From DATKDF01 sp963752045 (GTDB lineage Bacteria; Acidobacteriota; Vicinamibacteria; Vicinamibacterales; SCN-69-37), in contig CAVVWN010000015.1 in NCBI GenBank assembly GCA_963752045.1, positions 80,582 to 144,581 of the forward strand: a stretch of 64,000 nucleotides of DNA, in the 5' to 3' direction. Below are positions 24,285 to 32,397 of this stretch, one piece after another (position 1 is the stretch's first letter; the number at the start of each line of letters is the position of its first letter). The translations under genes were made by a program, and so were the position numbers. Under the pieces are notes generated by a model. The model was given only the letters and a program-made list of their open reading frames with translations. It did no database searches and was not told the origin of the DNA.

Positions 24285-27200
24285 AGGACGCGCACGGCGC
24301 GAATCGGCGGCCCGCGGACATGCGCTCCGGCGTGAAGTCGACCGCCTCGATAGAATCCGTACCGCCGACGAGCCCAGCGCCTCGATGCGTTGCGGACGTT
24401 TTCGTGCGCCGCACCGGAACGACGGCGAGTGCGAGCGACCGATGCGTAGGGCGCGATGACGAGGTCTTCGCCCAGAGTCCACGGCGGAAGCCGAGCACCG
24501 GGAACACCGAAGGCACGATACTGGTAGTTGTGCTCGGCATCGCGCTCGGCGAACGCCGACTCGGAGATGCCCCACGGCACTCCACGTTCTTCGGCCGTAG
24601 CGCCGCTGCACCACGACGGCCGTGCGCTCGCTCTCGGCAAGCAGCGTTCCCATCGCCGCGCGCAACGAGCAGAGTGGGCATCAGGTACTCGAACATCGAC
24701 CCGTTCCACGAGAGCAGCAGAAACGCGGTGGCCGCCTGCGCGGATGGGCCGTCCGAGGTGGCACCAGTGTTCGACGGGAACGTCGCGCTTGGCGATCGCG
24801 AAGTAGCTCGCGAGTCTCGCCTCGGTCGCGAGCAGGTCGTAGTGGTGCGGGTCGAGTCGCGTCGGAGCTCAGGTTGTAGCCGATGTGAAACAGCCAGGCC
24901 TCGCTGTCGTAGAGCAGCGTGAAGTCCATCCCGAGGGCGAGCGCTTCGATGCCGCGGCGATCGCGCTCGATGCGCTCGCGCAGCGCGACTGCGCGTTTAC
25001 GCCGAGCTCGATCGCGCGCTCGACGTTGCCGAGCCATTCGGCATTGCATCGGTGTTCGGAGAGGTTTCGCGTCGCGCGGCCACCAGCGCGCGCGCGGCAT
25101 CGCCACGAACGCGCGCCGTTGCGAGCGAGAGCGACGGCGAGAGCAGCTCCGGCACAGCCGCATCTTCAACTCGTCCAGATCGGCGGGCGCCGACTCCAGC
25201 ACTTCGAGCCACGGGCAGAAGTTCGCTTTGCGCGTGCCGCATGTCCGGCGAGGTGGTGGTGCGAAGCGTTCGACCCAGGTGTGTGTGTCGCGCAGGTCTC
25301 GTGCATTGCTGCGAGCGTGGCTTGGTCACGAGCAGGCACGATCGCAGCTTCGAGCGCTGGCCACAACGACGTCGAGAGCGTGCGCATCGCCCGCGACCAC
25401 TCGGCCGGGTGGTGCAGCCTGTCGGCTATCTGGGCCACGAATCTTGGATTGAGCCGGCGAGGCCTTCGCTCTCGCCGCCTCGCGAACGGCGCGGCGCTCG
25501 AGGAGACGAGCGTGTCGAGCAGCCCATCCCATGCTGCGGCGGAAATGGCCGGGCCGCGTCGGCGAGTCTCGATGCAGGCGTTCTGACGGCGTAAGCAGCG
25601 CTGACCGCGAGGTTGCCGCTGTCGACGGTCGAGACGTAGCGAGGCTCGAGCGGCTCGAGCGTGCGCGTGTCGTACCAGTTCAGGAGATGACCGCGGTAGC
25701 GCTCCAGTCGCTCGATCGTAGTCGAAGCTGTTGGCCAGACGCGAGCTGAGTTCGTCGAGTCCGAGGTAGCCCAAGATCATGCGCGGCAAGCGTCGACAGG
25801 AGCATCATGCCCGATGTTGGTCGGCGACGTCCGATGCGCGATCTCGGGGCGGGGATCCTCCTGGTAGTTGTCGGGCGGCAGCCAGTGGTCGCTCGGGCCC
25901 GACGAAGGTCTCGAAGAACCGCCAGGTGCGCCGCGCGACGTGCCGCAGGAGGGCGCGGTCGTCCCGGTCGAGCCTGACCGTGGCGGAACGAGCGTCCGGC
26001 CGAGCGAGAGCGCGACCTCGGGCGCGAGCGCCCAGAGCGACGAGCAGCGGCAGCGCGACGGCAGCGACTCGGGCCGCCGGTGGAGATCGCCCAGACGACG
26101 CGTCAGCGAAAGCACCGGCGAGATCCACATCGCTCGCCACGCGAGCGACCGCGCCTGTCGCGCTGGCAAAGAACGCCGCGGTGTGTGCGGCCGACGTCCA
26201 CTGGAGCAGACGGCGGCGCGTGACGAATAGGCGCACGAGCGTTCGGCCGATGGCATCCAGCGCGCACGACGGCGTCGTACGGCAGGAACAGCAACAGGAG
26301 GAGCCAGCGCCCAGCCTGGTCTGTCACGCGGGACCTCAGGGCCGGATCGCCCTGCGGCGACGGCCCCGTGCGAACCCCGTGACGAGGTCCGTGAAGATGT
26401 GGCCGGCCGGCGCCAGCACGCCGAGCGCCGTCCACACCGCCGGGTGTCCCGGCAGCACCAGCCAGCCGGCGACGCAGCATCACGACGAGCGCGGGCGCGC
26501 AGCAGGCTTCGGCGCAGGTTGTCGAGGATCTTCCAGCGATCGATCCACGACAGACGGTTGCGAGACGCGGCCCGCCGCGCACCGGGCACGTGCGGCCCGA
26601 GCCACGGCAGGAGCTGCCAGTCGCCGCGCACCCAGCGGTGCAGGCGTCGGGTGAACTCGAGGTAGCTGGCGCGGAAAATCCTCGTAGAGCACGACGTCGG
26701 TCGCAAGCGCAGCGCGCCCGTGCACGCCCTCGAACAGGTCGTGGCTCGCGAGCGCGTTCTCGGGCACGCGTCCGTCGAGGCTCCGGCTGAACGCGCCGCA
26801 CGTCGTAGATGCCCTTGCCGACGAAGATTCCCGCGCCGAACAGGTCCTGATAGACGTCGGAGACGGCGCGGCTGTAGATGTCGATCGCCGTATCGCCCGT
26901 GAACAGCCGCGCGAACAAGGTCCGGCGTGCCGCTCTCGGGCGAGATCTCGACGCGTGGCTGGATCACGGTGTAGCCGGCACGCACGCGACCGGTCTCCGG
27001 GTCGAACTCGGCCTGGTTGAGCGGATGCGCGAGGATGCCCACGAGCCGCGGCAGCGCGCCGCGCGGCAGCACGGTGTCGGCGTCGAGCGTGACGACGAAT
27101 CGGACGCCGTCCAGCCGTCCGCGGCTCGCCCTCGTGCAGCGAGAACGCGGCCGTCGACCCGCCGAGCAGCAGGCGATTGAACTGCTCGAGCTTCCCGCGT

Positions 27201-28669
27201 TTGCGTTCCCAGGCCATCCAGCACGCCCTCGGATGGATTGAAGCAGGCGGGGGCGATGAAAGACGTGAAACGGCTCTGCCGGGTGCTTGCGGTTCAGCCG
27301 CCGGACCTCGGCCTCGAGCGTGCGGAGCACCTCGTCCTCTCCATCGAGGCGCTCGCGCGGCGCGTCTGGAAAGTCACTGAGCAACACGAACTGGGTGCCC
27401 GGTCCCGGATTGGACACATAGTGCATTTCGAGGCGCTCGAGCTGGCGGCGCGCGTTGTCCGGGCTCGTGACGAGCGTCGGGATCACGACCGCCGTGCGAC
27501 TCTCGTCCGGAATGCCCGTCTCGAAGTCGAGCTTCGGCAGGATGCGGGGCGACAGCCACGAGACGGCCAGCCAGTGGACGAACGTGATGCCCAGCGTCGA
27601 CGCCGGCAGTAACGTCACGGCCATGACGACCGCCACGAGGCGCGTATCCGCGCCGGCCCAGACGGCATAGAGCGCCGGCACGACGAGCGCGGCCGTCGTC
27701 GCGGCGGCGAGCGCCGCCGCATAGACAGGTCCCGCCGCGCGCAGGATCCGCCGGCGCAGGCCGATGCCTAGGCCGATGCGGCATCCGAGTGAGTGCTCGA
27801 ACGTGTCGAGCCCTTCGCCAATGAGCCAGTACCCGACATGGCCTCGCCTCGGCGACTCCGGTCCGGACTCCCGGGCCACCTGCAGCAGGCGGTCGGCCAC
27901 GTCGAGCTCCGAACGGCCGCTGCGTCGCGCGAGGTCTTCGACTGTCCTTCGATAGCGGTCGCGGGTCTCGAAGTCCATCCGCAGGTACACGCCGGCCGGA
28001 TCCTCGCCAAGGACCGCTTCCAGCCGGCTCGTACAGGCAGAAGAAGTCCTTCCACGGTATGGACGCAATCGTACGGAGATTCGAAATCGCTCGGCCGATC
28101 CGTTCCGTGTGGTCGAGGCCGGCCGCGCGCGGGGCGTCGCAGGGGCACGGCGGCTCGAGGGCCGGGCGAAGCTCGACGAGAGCTTCCACAAGAACTTCGA
28201 GGCACCCGAGCCGGAGGAAGGTCGGCAGCGCCCAGAGCTCCCCGATCGTCAGGGTCGCGCGTGTCTGATAGGCCTCGACGAATCGCGTGACGGTGGGCAG
28301 CGAGAGTTGCAGGCGCGACGACTCGAGCAGGGCGTGGGCCACGGCGTGGATGCGTGCCGGGCGCATCCCGCCGCCCGAGAGCACCGGCAGCCGCGCGTAA
28401 AAACCGGGCGGCATGTCACGGGCAATCTGTCGGATGGCGCGGACGACGAGGTACTCGTTGTCGAGCAACCACTCGGCCGCCTTGGCGTCGGCTCCCTCGG
28501 CAGACTCGGCGTGGGTCAGCGCGCTTCGCGCCCGGGCGATCCAGGAGGTCAGCCGTTCGATGTGAGCGAGCGACGCCAGGCGTGCAGGGGCCTGGTCAGA
28601 CAGCGTGTGACGTGCGGCGAGTTCGCGTGCGTCGACATCCAGCGAACTCGTTCGCACTCCGATTGACAC
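20202..28669 (-). pseudogene. ndvB: giant cyclic beta-1,2-glucan synthase-like protein (NdvB type), 5' half riddled with frameshifts
   Basis: About 2,820 residues if repaired. From GTG 28669 the N-terminal region reads cleanly to about 28030 (LASLAHIERLTSWIARARSAL...). Next comes a membrane glycosyltransferase core with VVTLDADTVLPRGALPRLVG (DxD), FTGDTAIDIYSRAVSDVYQDL, SLDGRVPENALASHDLFEG and RLHRWVRGDWQLLPWL. A glycoamylase-like segment (GVPWGISESAFAERDAEHNY, YMAHHQGM) and two GH94-like regions follow. Between 28030 and about 24285 the similarity hops between all three minus frames at least 15 times, for example near 28030, 27243, 27219, 27135, 26920, 26803, 26680, 26500 and 26262. No in-frame nonsense codon was seen in the fragments I read. 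It starts 10 bp after a Usp gene. Confidence 0.8.
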
Positions 28670-28678
28670 GTCTCACCC

Positions 28679-29716
28679 TCACGCGGCTTGGACCGGTCGC
28701 CGGGTATCCGATCCCGGAGACGAGTCCGGGTCGGGCCGCCGCTGGCTCTGCCGGAGGACGAGCATGGGCACGCTCACATGCGTCAGGAGATGCTCCGCAA
28801 CGCTGCCGCACGACGTGGAGGGGGGGCGACTGTGCCCGTGGGCGGAACACACGACGAGATCGATCGCTTCTTCGGTGACGAGGTCCACGAGCCGAGTGCG
28901 GGCATCGCCGGGCCGGAGCACGAGCACCCGCGCCGCGATCCCGTCAGCCCGCAGGCGCGCGCGGATGCGGTCGAGGTAGGTGCGCGCGACCTCTTCGTTG
29001 CGCTCAGTCACGCGACGTTCGAGTTCGCTGTCGTGCTCACCCGGCGGACCGATGCGCACCACGCCCGCCTGCGGCACGACGTGCACGAGGAGCAACTCCG
29101 TCTCGTGAGCGCCCGCAACGCGCGCGGCAACCGTCACGGCGCGCTCGGCGAGCGACGACCCGTCGAGCGGCACCATCACGCGCCGGTACTCGGCTGCGAC
29201 ATCGGCAACCTCGTGCGCGTCGGGCACGAGCAGGACGGACCCGGGAACTGCTTCGAGAATCTTCCGGGCGGTCCCCGAAAGCCGCCACGAGGAGGGACCG
29301 TGCTCGCCGTAGCGTCCGAGGACGGTCAGATTCGCGGTGGTCGCCGTGGACCTCCGGCAGATCTGCTCGGCTGCTCGTCCGTGCAGCAACTCACGCGCGA
29401 CCGGAACGTCGCCCGACCCACGTACGCCGGACACGAGCTGATCGAGATAGGCTTCGGCGGCCTGGCGTTGCACGTGCCAGTCGAGCGGGTCCTGCGGCGT
29501 GTGCTCCGGCGTGCTCGACTCGAGGACGTGCACGATCACCAGCGGCACGCTGAAGATGCGGGCCATGGCCGAGGCCTGGCGCAGCACGTCGACGCCGACC
29601 TGTGAACCGTCCACGCAGGCCGTCACACGGTCAAACACCGGGGCCTGGTGCCGGGATGTGTCCTCGTGTCGCGGCTGGAGCTTCGACGTGCCGTGAGCCG
29701 ATGCTGGTGGCGCCAT
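28679..29716 (-). CDS. tandem universal stress protein, first gene of the glucan synthase operon
   Basis: A 345-residue protein with a 25-residue polar lead and two Usp domains (about 27-165 and 172-320). Domain 1 runs from VTACVDGSQVGVDVLRQASAMARIF to LGRYGEHGPSSWRLSGT, where the spacing of the nucleotide loop is one residue longer than the consensus. Domain 2 runs from VMVPLDGSSLAERAV to CSAHGHSRPPSTSCGS, matching G-2x-G-9x-G-S apart from Ser for the first Gly. The stop is 10 bp before the glucan synthase start, implying one operon. A sigma-54 promoter lies just upstream of ATG 29716; GTGAGGTG serves as RBS. Confidence 0.85.
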   Translation of the reverse strand: MAPPASAHGTSKLQPRHEDTSRHQAPVFDRVTACVDGSQVGVDVLRQASAMARIFSVPLVIVHVLESSTPEHTPQDPLDWHVQRQAAEAYLDQLVSGVRGSGDVPVARELLHGRAAEQICRRSTATTANLTVLGRYGEHGPSSWRLSGTARKILEAVPGSVLLVPDAHEVADVAAEYRRVMVPLDGSSLAERAVTVAARVAGAHETELLLVHVVPQAGVVRIGPPGEHDSELERRVTERNEEVARTYLDRIRARLRADGIAARVLVLRPGDARTRLVDLVTEEAIDLVVCSAHGHSRPPSTSCGSVAEHLLTHVSVPMLVLRQSQRRPDPDSSPGSDTRRPVQAA

Positions 29717-29738
29717 GCCCGCACCTCACTCGTAGGTT

Positions 29739-29756
29739 CCGCAAAGACCATTCCAA
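29739..29756 (-). promoter_or_regulatory. sigma-54 promoter of the Usp - glucan synthase - HhH operon
   Basis: The minus strand reads TTTGGAATGGTCTTTGCG with GG (29754-29753), ten bases, then GC (29742-29741); TTTGC fits the -12 element and the -24 part is weaker. The predicted start is near 29729, 13 bases before ATG 29716. Confidence 0.5.
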
Positions 29757-29814
29757 ACCCGGGTGGTGCCGGGTCTTCCGGAGCGCCCGGGCCGTCCGGC
29801 GCGGTCGCGCAGTA

Positions 29815-29834
29815 TTCAGCGCGCCCGCGCTGAA
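29815..29834. promoter_or_regulatory. palindrome between divergent Usp and outer-membrane-protein genes
   Basis: TTCAGCGCG and CGCGCTGAA form perfect 9-bp arms around two bases. The centre is about 60 bp from the 29884 promoter and 70 bp from the 29753 promoter, a position suited to one activator dimer. GGGGGATTTC overlaps its minus-strand flank. The rest of 29717-29910 shows no gene. Confidence 0.4.
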
Positions 29835-29881
29835 ATCCCCCGCGGGAAGTGCCGTCGCGGTCCAGTCACGGACACCCCCGC

Positions 29882-29899
29882 GCGGTACGTCTCTTGCTC
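29882..29899 (+). promoter_or_regulatory. sigma-54 promoter before the outer-membrane beta-barrel gene
   Basis: GCGGTACGTCTCTTGCTC has GG 29884-29885 and GC 29896-29897, ten bases apart, with TTGC intact. The predicted start near 29909 is only 2 bases before ATG 29911, so translation would be leaderless; the match may alternatively be fortuitous. Confidence 0.45.
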
Positions 29900-29910
29900 A
29901 TTTGACTGAC

Positions 29911-30537
29911 ATGTCGACGCGGCTCATCGTTCTCGGTCTGTTTGTAGTGGCCGCGATCTCAGCGGCCGTCCCGGCCGCCGCCCAAACGACGACACCAGCC
30001 CAATACGAATGGACCCGACGGCTGACCGCCAACGGGTTCGTTGGCGCGGCCTCCATCCCGCCCGACGCCGGGTTCGTTGGCGGCGCAGGCGTCGGCTGGG
30101 GCATCGCCAGACGCTGGGTCCTCGAAGGCAGCGGCGCCTGGTTCAACCTGCCCCCCGGCGCGAATGCCTACGGCGCGAACCTCACAGCCCTCTTCGGCCT
30201 CACCGACCGGCGGCCTGCACTGCCCTTCCTCCGATTCGGCGTGGGCATGTACGCGGCCTCGTACGACACGAGCCGCATTGACCCGCCCGAGTTCTACGCT
30301 CGGCGCTTCACCGACGCGGCCGGCCCGACCGGCGAAGCGAAGAGCTTCCGGGACCCGTCGATCGTGCTGGGCGGCGGCGCCCACCTCCTGGTCGCGCGCA
30401 ATTGGGGTCTCCGACCGGAAGTGGAAATCACAATCGCGTTCGACGGTGGACACACCTACACCGTCGTGTCAGGCGTGATCCGGGTCGCGTACCACTTCGA
30501 GCGCCGCCAGATCACGCCCGCACGTGCGCGCCGCTGA
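29911..30537 (+). CDS. small outer-membrane beta-barrel protein
   Basis: A 208-residue exported protein with a clear signal peptide, MSTRLIVLGLFVVAAISAAVPAAAQ, cleaved after AAA-Q or nearby. The mature part alternates strands of the OmpA/OmpW-like 'porin family' type (GFVGGAGVGWGIARRWVLEGSGAWF, PFLRFGVGMYAASYD, IVLGGGAHLLVARNWGLRPEVEITIAF). It closes with VVSGVIRVAYHFERR, whose aromatic residue near the C-terminus is typical of barrel proteins. Function unknown. It is divergent from the Usp operon and may share its activator site. The frame extends further upstream without protein-like sequence, so ATG 29911 is used. Confidence 0.75.
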   Translation: MSTRLIVLGLFVVAAISAAVPAAAQTTTPAQYEWTRRLTANGFVGAASIPPDAGFVGGAGVGWGIARRWVLEGSGAWFNLPPGANAYGANLTALFGLTDRRPALPFLRFGVGMYAASYDTSRIDPPEFYARRFTDAAGPTGEAKSFRDPSIVLGGGAHLLVARNWGLRPEVEITIAFDGGHTYTVVSGVIRVAYHFERRQITPARARR

Positions 30538-30539
30538 CC

Positions 30540-31031
30540 TCAGCCCGTGACCAGCCCGGATGGCGTCGCCGCCGTGCCAGGTCGCGCGGCCACGCGCGGC
30601 TGGCAGATGGCCGCAAGCGTCGCCACCAGCTCGTGGTCGACCGCGCTCTTCTTGGCCCGCGCGGTCAGCCGGGCCAGGTCGTTCAACGACACGATTCCGA
30701 CGGGCCGACCCGCGTTGTCGATCACCGGCAGCCGGCGGATCTGACCGTCGCGCATGAGCCGTTCGACCGTCTCGACGGGCTCTTCCGGGTGAACCACGAG
30801 CACGTGTTTCGCCATCGCGCCCTTGACCGGAAGCTGGTCGAGGCGCTGGCCCTGGGTGAGGGCGGCCATCGTGATGTCCCGATCGGTGATCACGCCGTCG
30901 AGCCGTCCCTCGTGGCCGACCACGGGGATGATTCCGCAGTCGTACTCCCACATGAGGCGCGCGGCTACGTCGAGGTGATCGCCTATCTGGCAGGTCACGA
31001 CGGGATGGGTCATGAGTTCCTTGACATGCAT
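30540..31031 (-). CDS. two-CBS-domain protein (second copy)
   Basis: A 163-residue protein. MHVKELMTHPVVTCQIGDHLDVAARLMWEYDCGIIPVV begins CBS1, which ends LDGVITDRDITMAAL. CBS2 starts VKGAMAKHVLVVHPEEPVETVERLM and ends GRPVGIVSLNDLARL. A 45-residue Ala/Pro-rich tail follows. It is the same class as the CBS protein at 12215 but is expressed from its own sigma-54 promoter. The start at ATG 31031 has GGGAGG 8 bases upstream; the frame extends past it but through the promoter region. Likely role: sensing adenylate charge in non-growing cells, by analogy with the family. Confidence 0.85.
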   Translation of the reverse strand: MHVKELMTHPVVTCQIGDHLDVAARLMWEYDCGIIPVVGHEGRLDGVITDRDITMAALTQGQRLDQLPVKGAMAKHVLVVHPEEPVETVERLMRDGQIRRLPVIDNAGRPVGIVSLNDLARLTARAKKSAVDHELVATLAAICQPRVAARPGTAATPSGLVTG

Positions 31032-31082
31032 GGGGACGCCTCCCGTTGCGAGACCAAATGCCGTCTCGGTGTCAGAATTGAA

Positions 31083-31100
31083 ATGCACCGCCTGTACCAA
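31083..31100 (-). promoter_or_regulatory. sigma-54 promoter of the second CBS gene
   Basis: The minus strand reads TTGGTACAGGCGGTGCAT with GG-N10-GC spacing and differs from the 14761-14778 promoter by two bases. The predicted start near 31073 leaves a 42-base leader. Confidence 0.7.
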
Positions 31101-31156
31101 TGGCGCGCGCGGCCCCGCCGGACGGGATCGGCTCCAGTCATGCCCGCACAGCTGCT

Positions 31157-31182
31157 GATTCCCATCCGGCGGTGATTCTTCC
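31157..31182 (+). promoter_or_regulatory. shared enhancer element between divergent CBS and 31263 promoters
   Basis: Begins GATTCC and ends GGCGGTGATTCTTCC, the same 15 bases as at 11574-11588. It is about 58 bp from the plus-strand and 73 bp from the minus-strand -24 element. The 231-bp gap (31032-31262) carries no gene. Confidence 0.55.
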
Positions 31183-31225
31183 CCAGTCGTGACGAGGCTC
31201 AGCGCCGGACCATCGATGGACGGCA

Positions 31226-31243
31226 CCGGCACATCGGTTGCAT
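31226..31243 (+). promoter_or_regulatory. sigma-54 promoter of the 31263-34401 operon
   Basis: CCGGCACATCGGTTGCAT has GG 31228-31229 and GC 31240-31241 with ten bases between, and GGCAC plus TTGCAT both match consensus. The predicted start near 31253 is about 10 bases before ATG 31263. Confidence 0.7.
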
Positions 31244-31262
31244 GGTCGAACGGAGGGCACGG

Positions 31263-32360
31263 ATGGACGCACGGCGTCTCGAGCGGAGTTCACGGTCGGG
31301 ATACCGAATTCGGGCAGCGGCAGCGGCCGGCGTGGCGATGACCGTCACGCTCGGCATGCGTCCGCCGGCGGCGGCCCCATGTCCGGACCCGTTCGAGTTC
31401 CTGGGCCCATCCATCACCATCACCGAGAAGGAGCAGCGGACGCTCGCGGCCGGGAAGGCGTTTGTCCGCATCCTGCCGGCCGAAGGCCGCGAGATCGCGG
31501 TCCTCGGCGCCACAGCGGTCGACTTCGACGGGAACAGGCTCGCCGCCTGGATGCAGCGGATCGAGGAGCTCAAGAAGAGCGAGCACGTCCCGGCTGTCGG
31601 CCGCTTCTCCGAGCCACCCACCCTGGCGGACCTCTCGGGCCACGTGCTCGAAGACCGCGACGTCGAGTCGCTGCGGAAGTGCCGGCTCGGCCGATGCGAC
31701 ATGAAGCTGACCGCCGACGAGATCGCCCTGGTCGAGCGCGAGCTCGACGCGGCGGGCACGAACTGGAAGACGGCGGCGCAGGACGTCTTCCGCCGCCTGG
31801 TCCTCCGCCGGGTGCTGGCCTATCGCGCGTACGGCCATGCCGGCATCGGCGGCTACGCCGACGGCCATTCCGATGAGCCGCTCGCGGACGTCGCGACGAC
31901 ACTGCTCACTCGTTCCCCATATCTGCTCGACCGCACGCCCGCGCTCGTCGAACATCTCAAGCGGTACCCCAACCTGCCGCTACCGGGCTCCGACTCGTTC
32001 CTGTACTGGTCGAAGGAGGAGTTCGGCGGACGTCCCGTCACGAGCGTGACGCACGTGACCATCCTGCGGCCGGAGGGTCAGGGCATGCCCGACACCCTGG
32101 TCGCAGGCCGCCAAGTCTTCGCCACGCACTATCAGAACGGTTCACTCAGTCTGACCCTGCTGCTCCGGGGATGTCCGGGGCCGCCACACTACCTGACCTA
32201 CATCAGCCGCAGCGAAGTGGACGTCATCAGAGGGCTGCTCGGCTGGCTAGCGCGCCGCGTTATCCAGGGACGGGTCGAAGACGGCGCCGTCTCGATCCTC
32301 GAAGGCCTCCGCGAACGATTGTCGAAACCGCCGGGCGGAAGCGGGCCGGGTTCTCACTAG
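31263..32360 (+). CDS. secreted or membrane-anchored protein of unknown function
   Basis: 365 residues from ATG 31263 (GGAGGG upstream). A possible ATG at 31242 lies inside the promoter, so it is excluded. The basic N-terminus followed by AAAAAGVAMTVTLGMRPPAAA looks like a signal peptide. The mature region has ITEKEQRTLAAGKAFVRILPAEGREIAVLGATAVD, a CRLGRCDMKL segment with two Cys, a long helical middle, GMPDTLVAGRQVFATHYQNGSLSLTLLL and a final amphipathic helix VIRGLLGWLARRVIQGRVEDGAV. I do not recognise a named family. It shares the sigma-54 operon with the phosphoribosyltransferase-esterase fusion 37 bp downstream. Confidence 0.7.
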   Translation: MDARRLERSSRSGYRIRAAAAAGVAMTVTLGMRPPAAAPCPDPFEFLGPSITITEKEQRTLAAGKAFVRILPAEGREIAVLGATAVDFDGNRLAAWMQRIEELKKSEHVPAVGRFSEPPTLADLSGHVLEDRDVESLRKCRLGRCDMKLTADEIALVERELDAAGTNWKTAAQDVFRRLVLRRVLAYRAYGHAGIGGYADGHSDEPLADVATTLLTRSPYLLDRTPALVEHLKRYPNLPLPGSDSFLYWSKEEFGGRPVTSVTHVTILRPEGQGMPDTLVAGRQVFATHYQNGSLSLTLLLRGCPGPPHYLTYISRSEVDVIRGLLGWLARRVIQGRVEDGAVSILEGLRERLSKPPGGSGPGSH

Positions 32361-32397
32361 GCCGCACGGAAGAGGCGGCCCTCGAAAGGAGGACGCC

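Noticed and set aside
32361..32397. A separate promoter for the phosphoribosyltransferase-esterase fusion
   Set aside because: No sigma-54 or sigma-70 element in the 37-bp gap; the gene is best placed in the 31263 operon.
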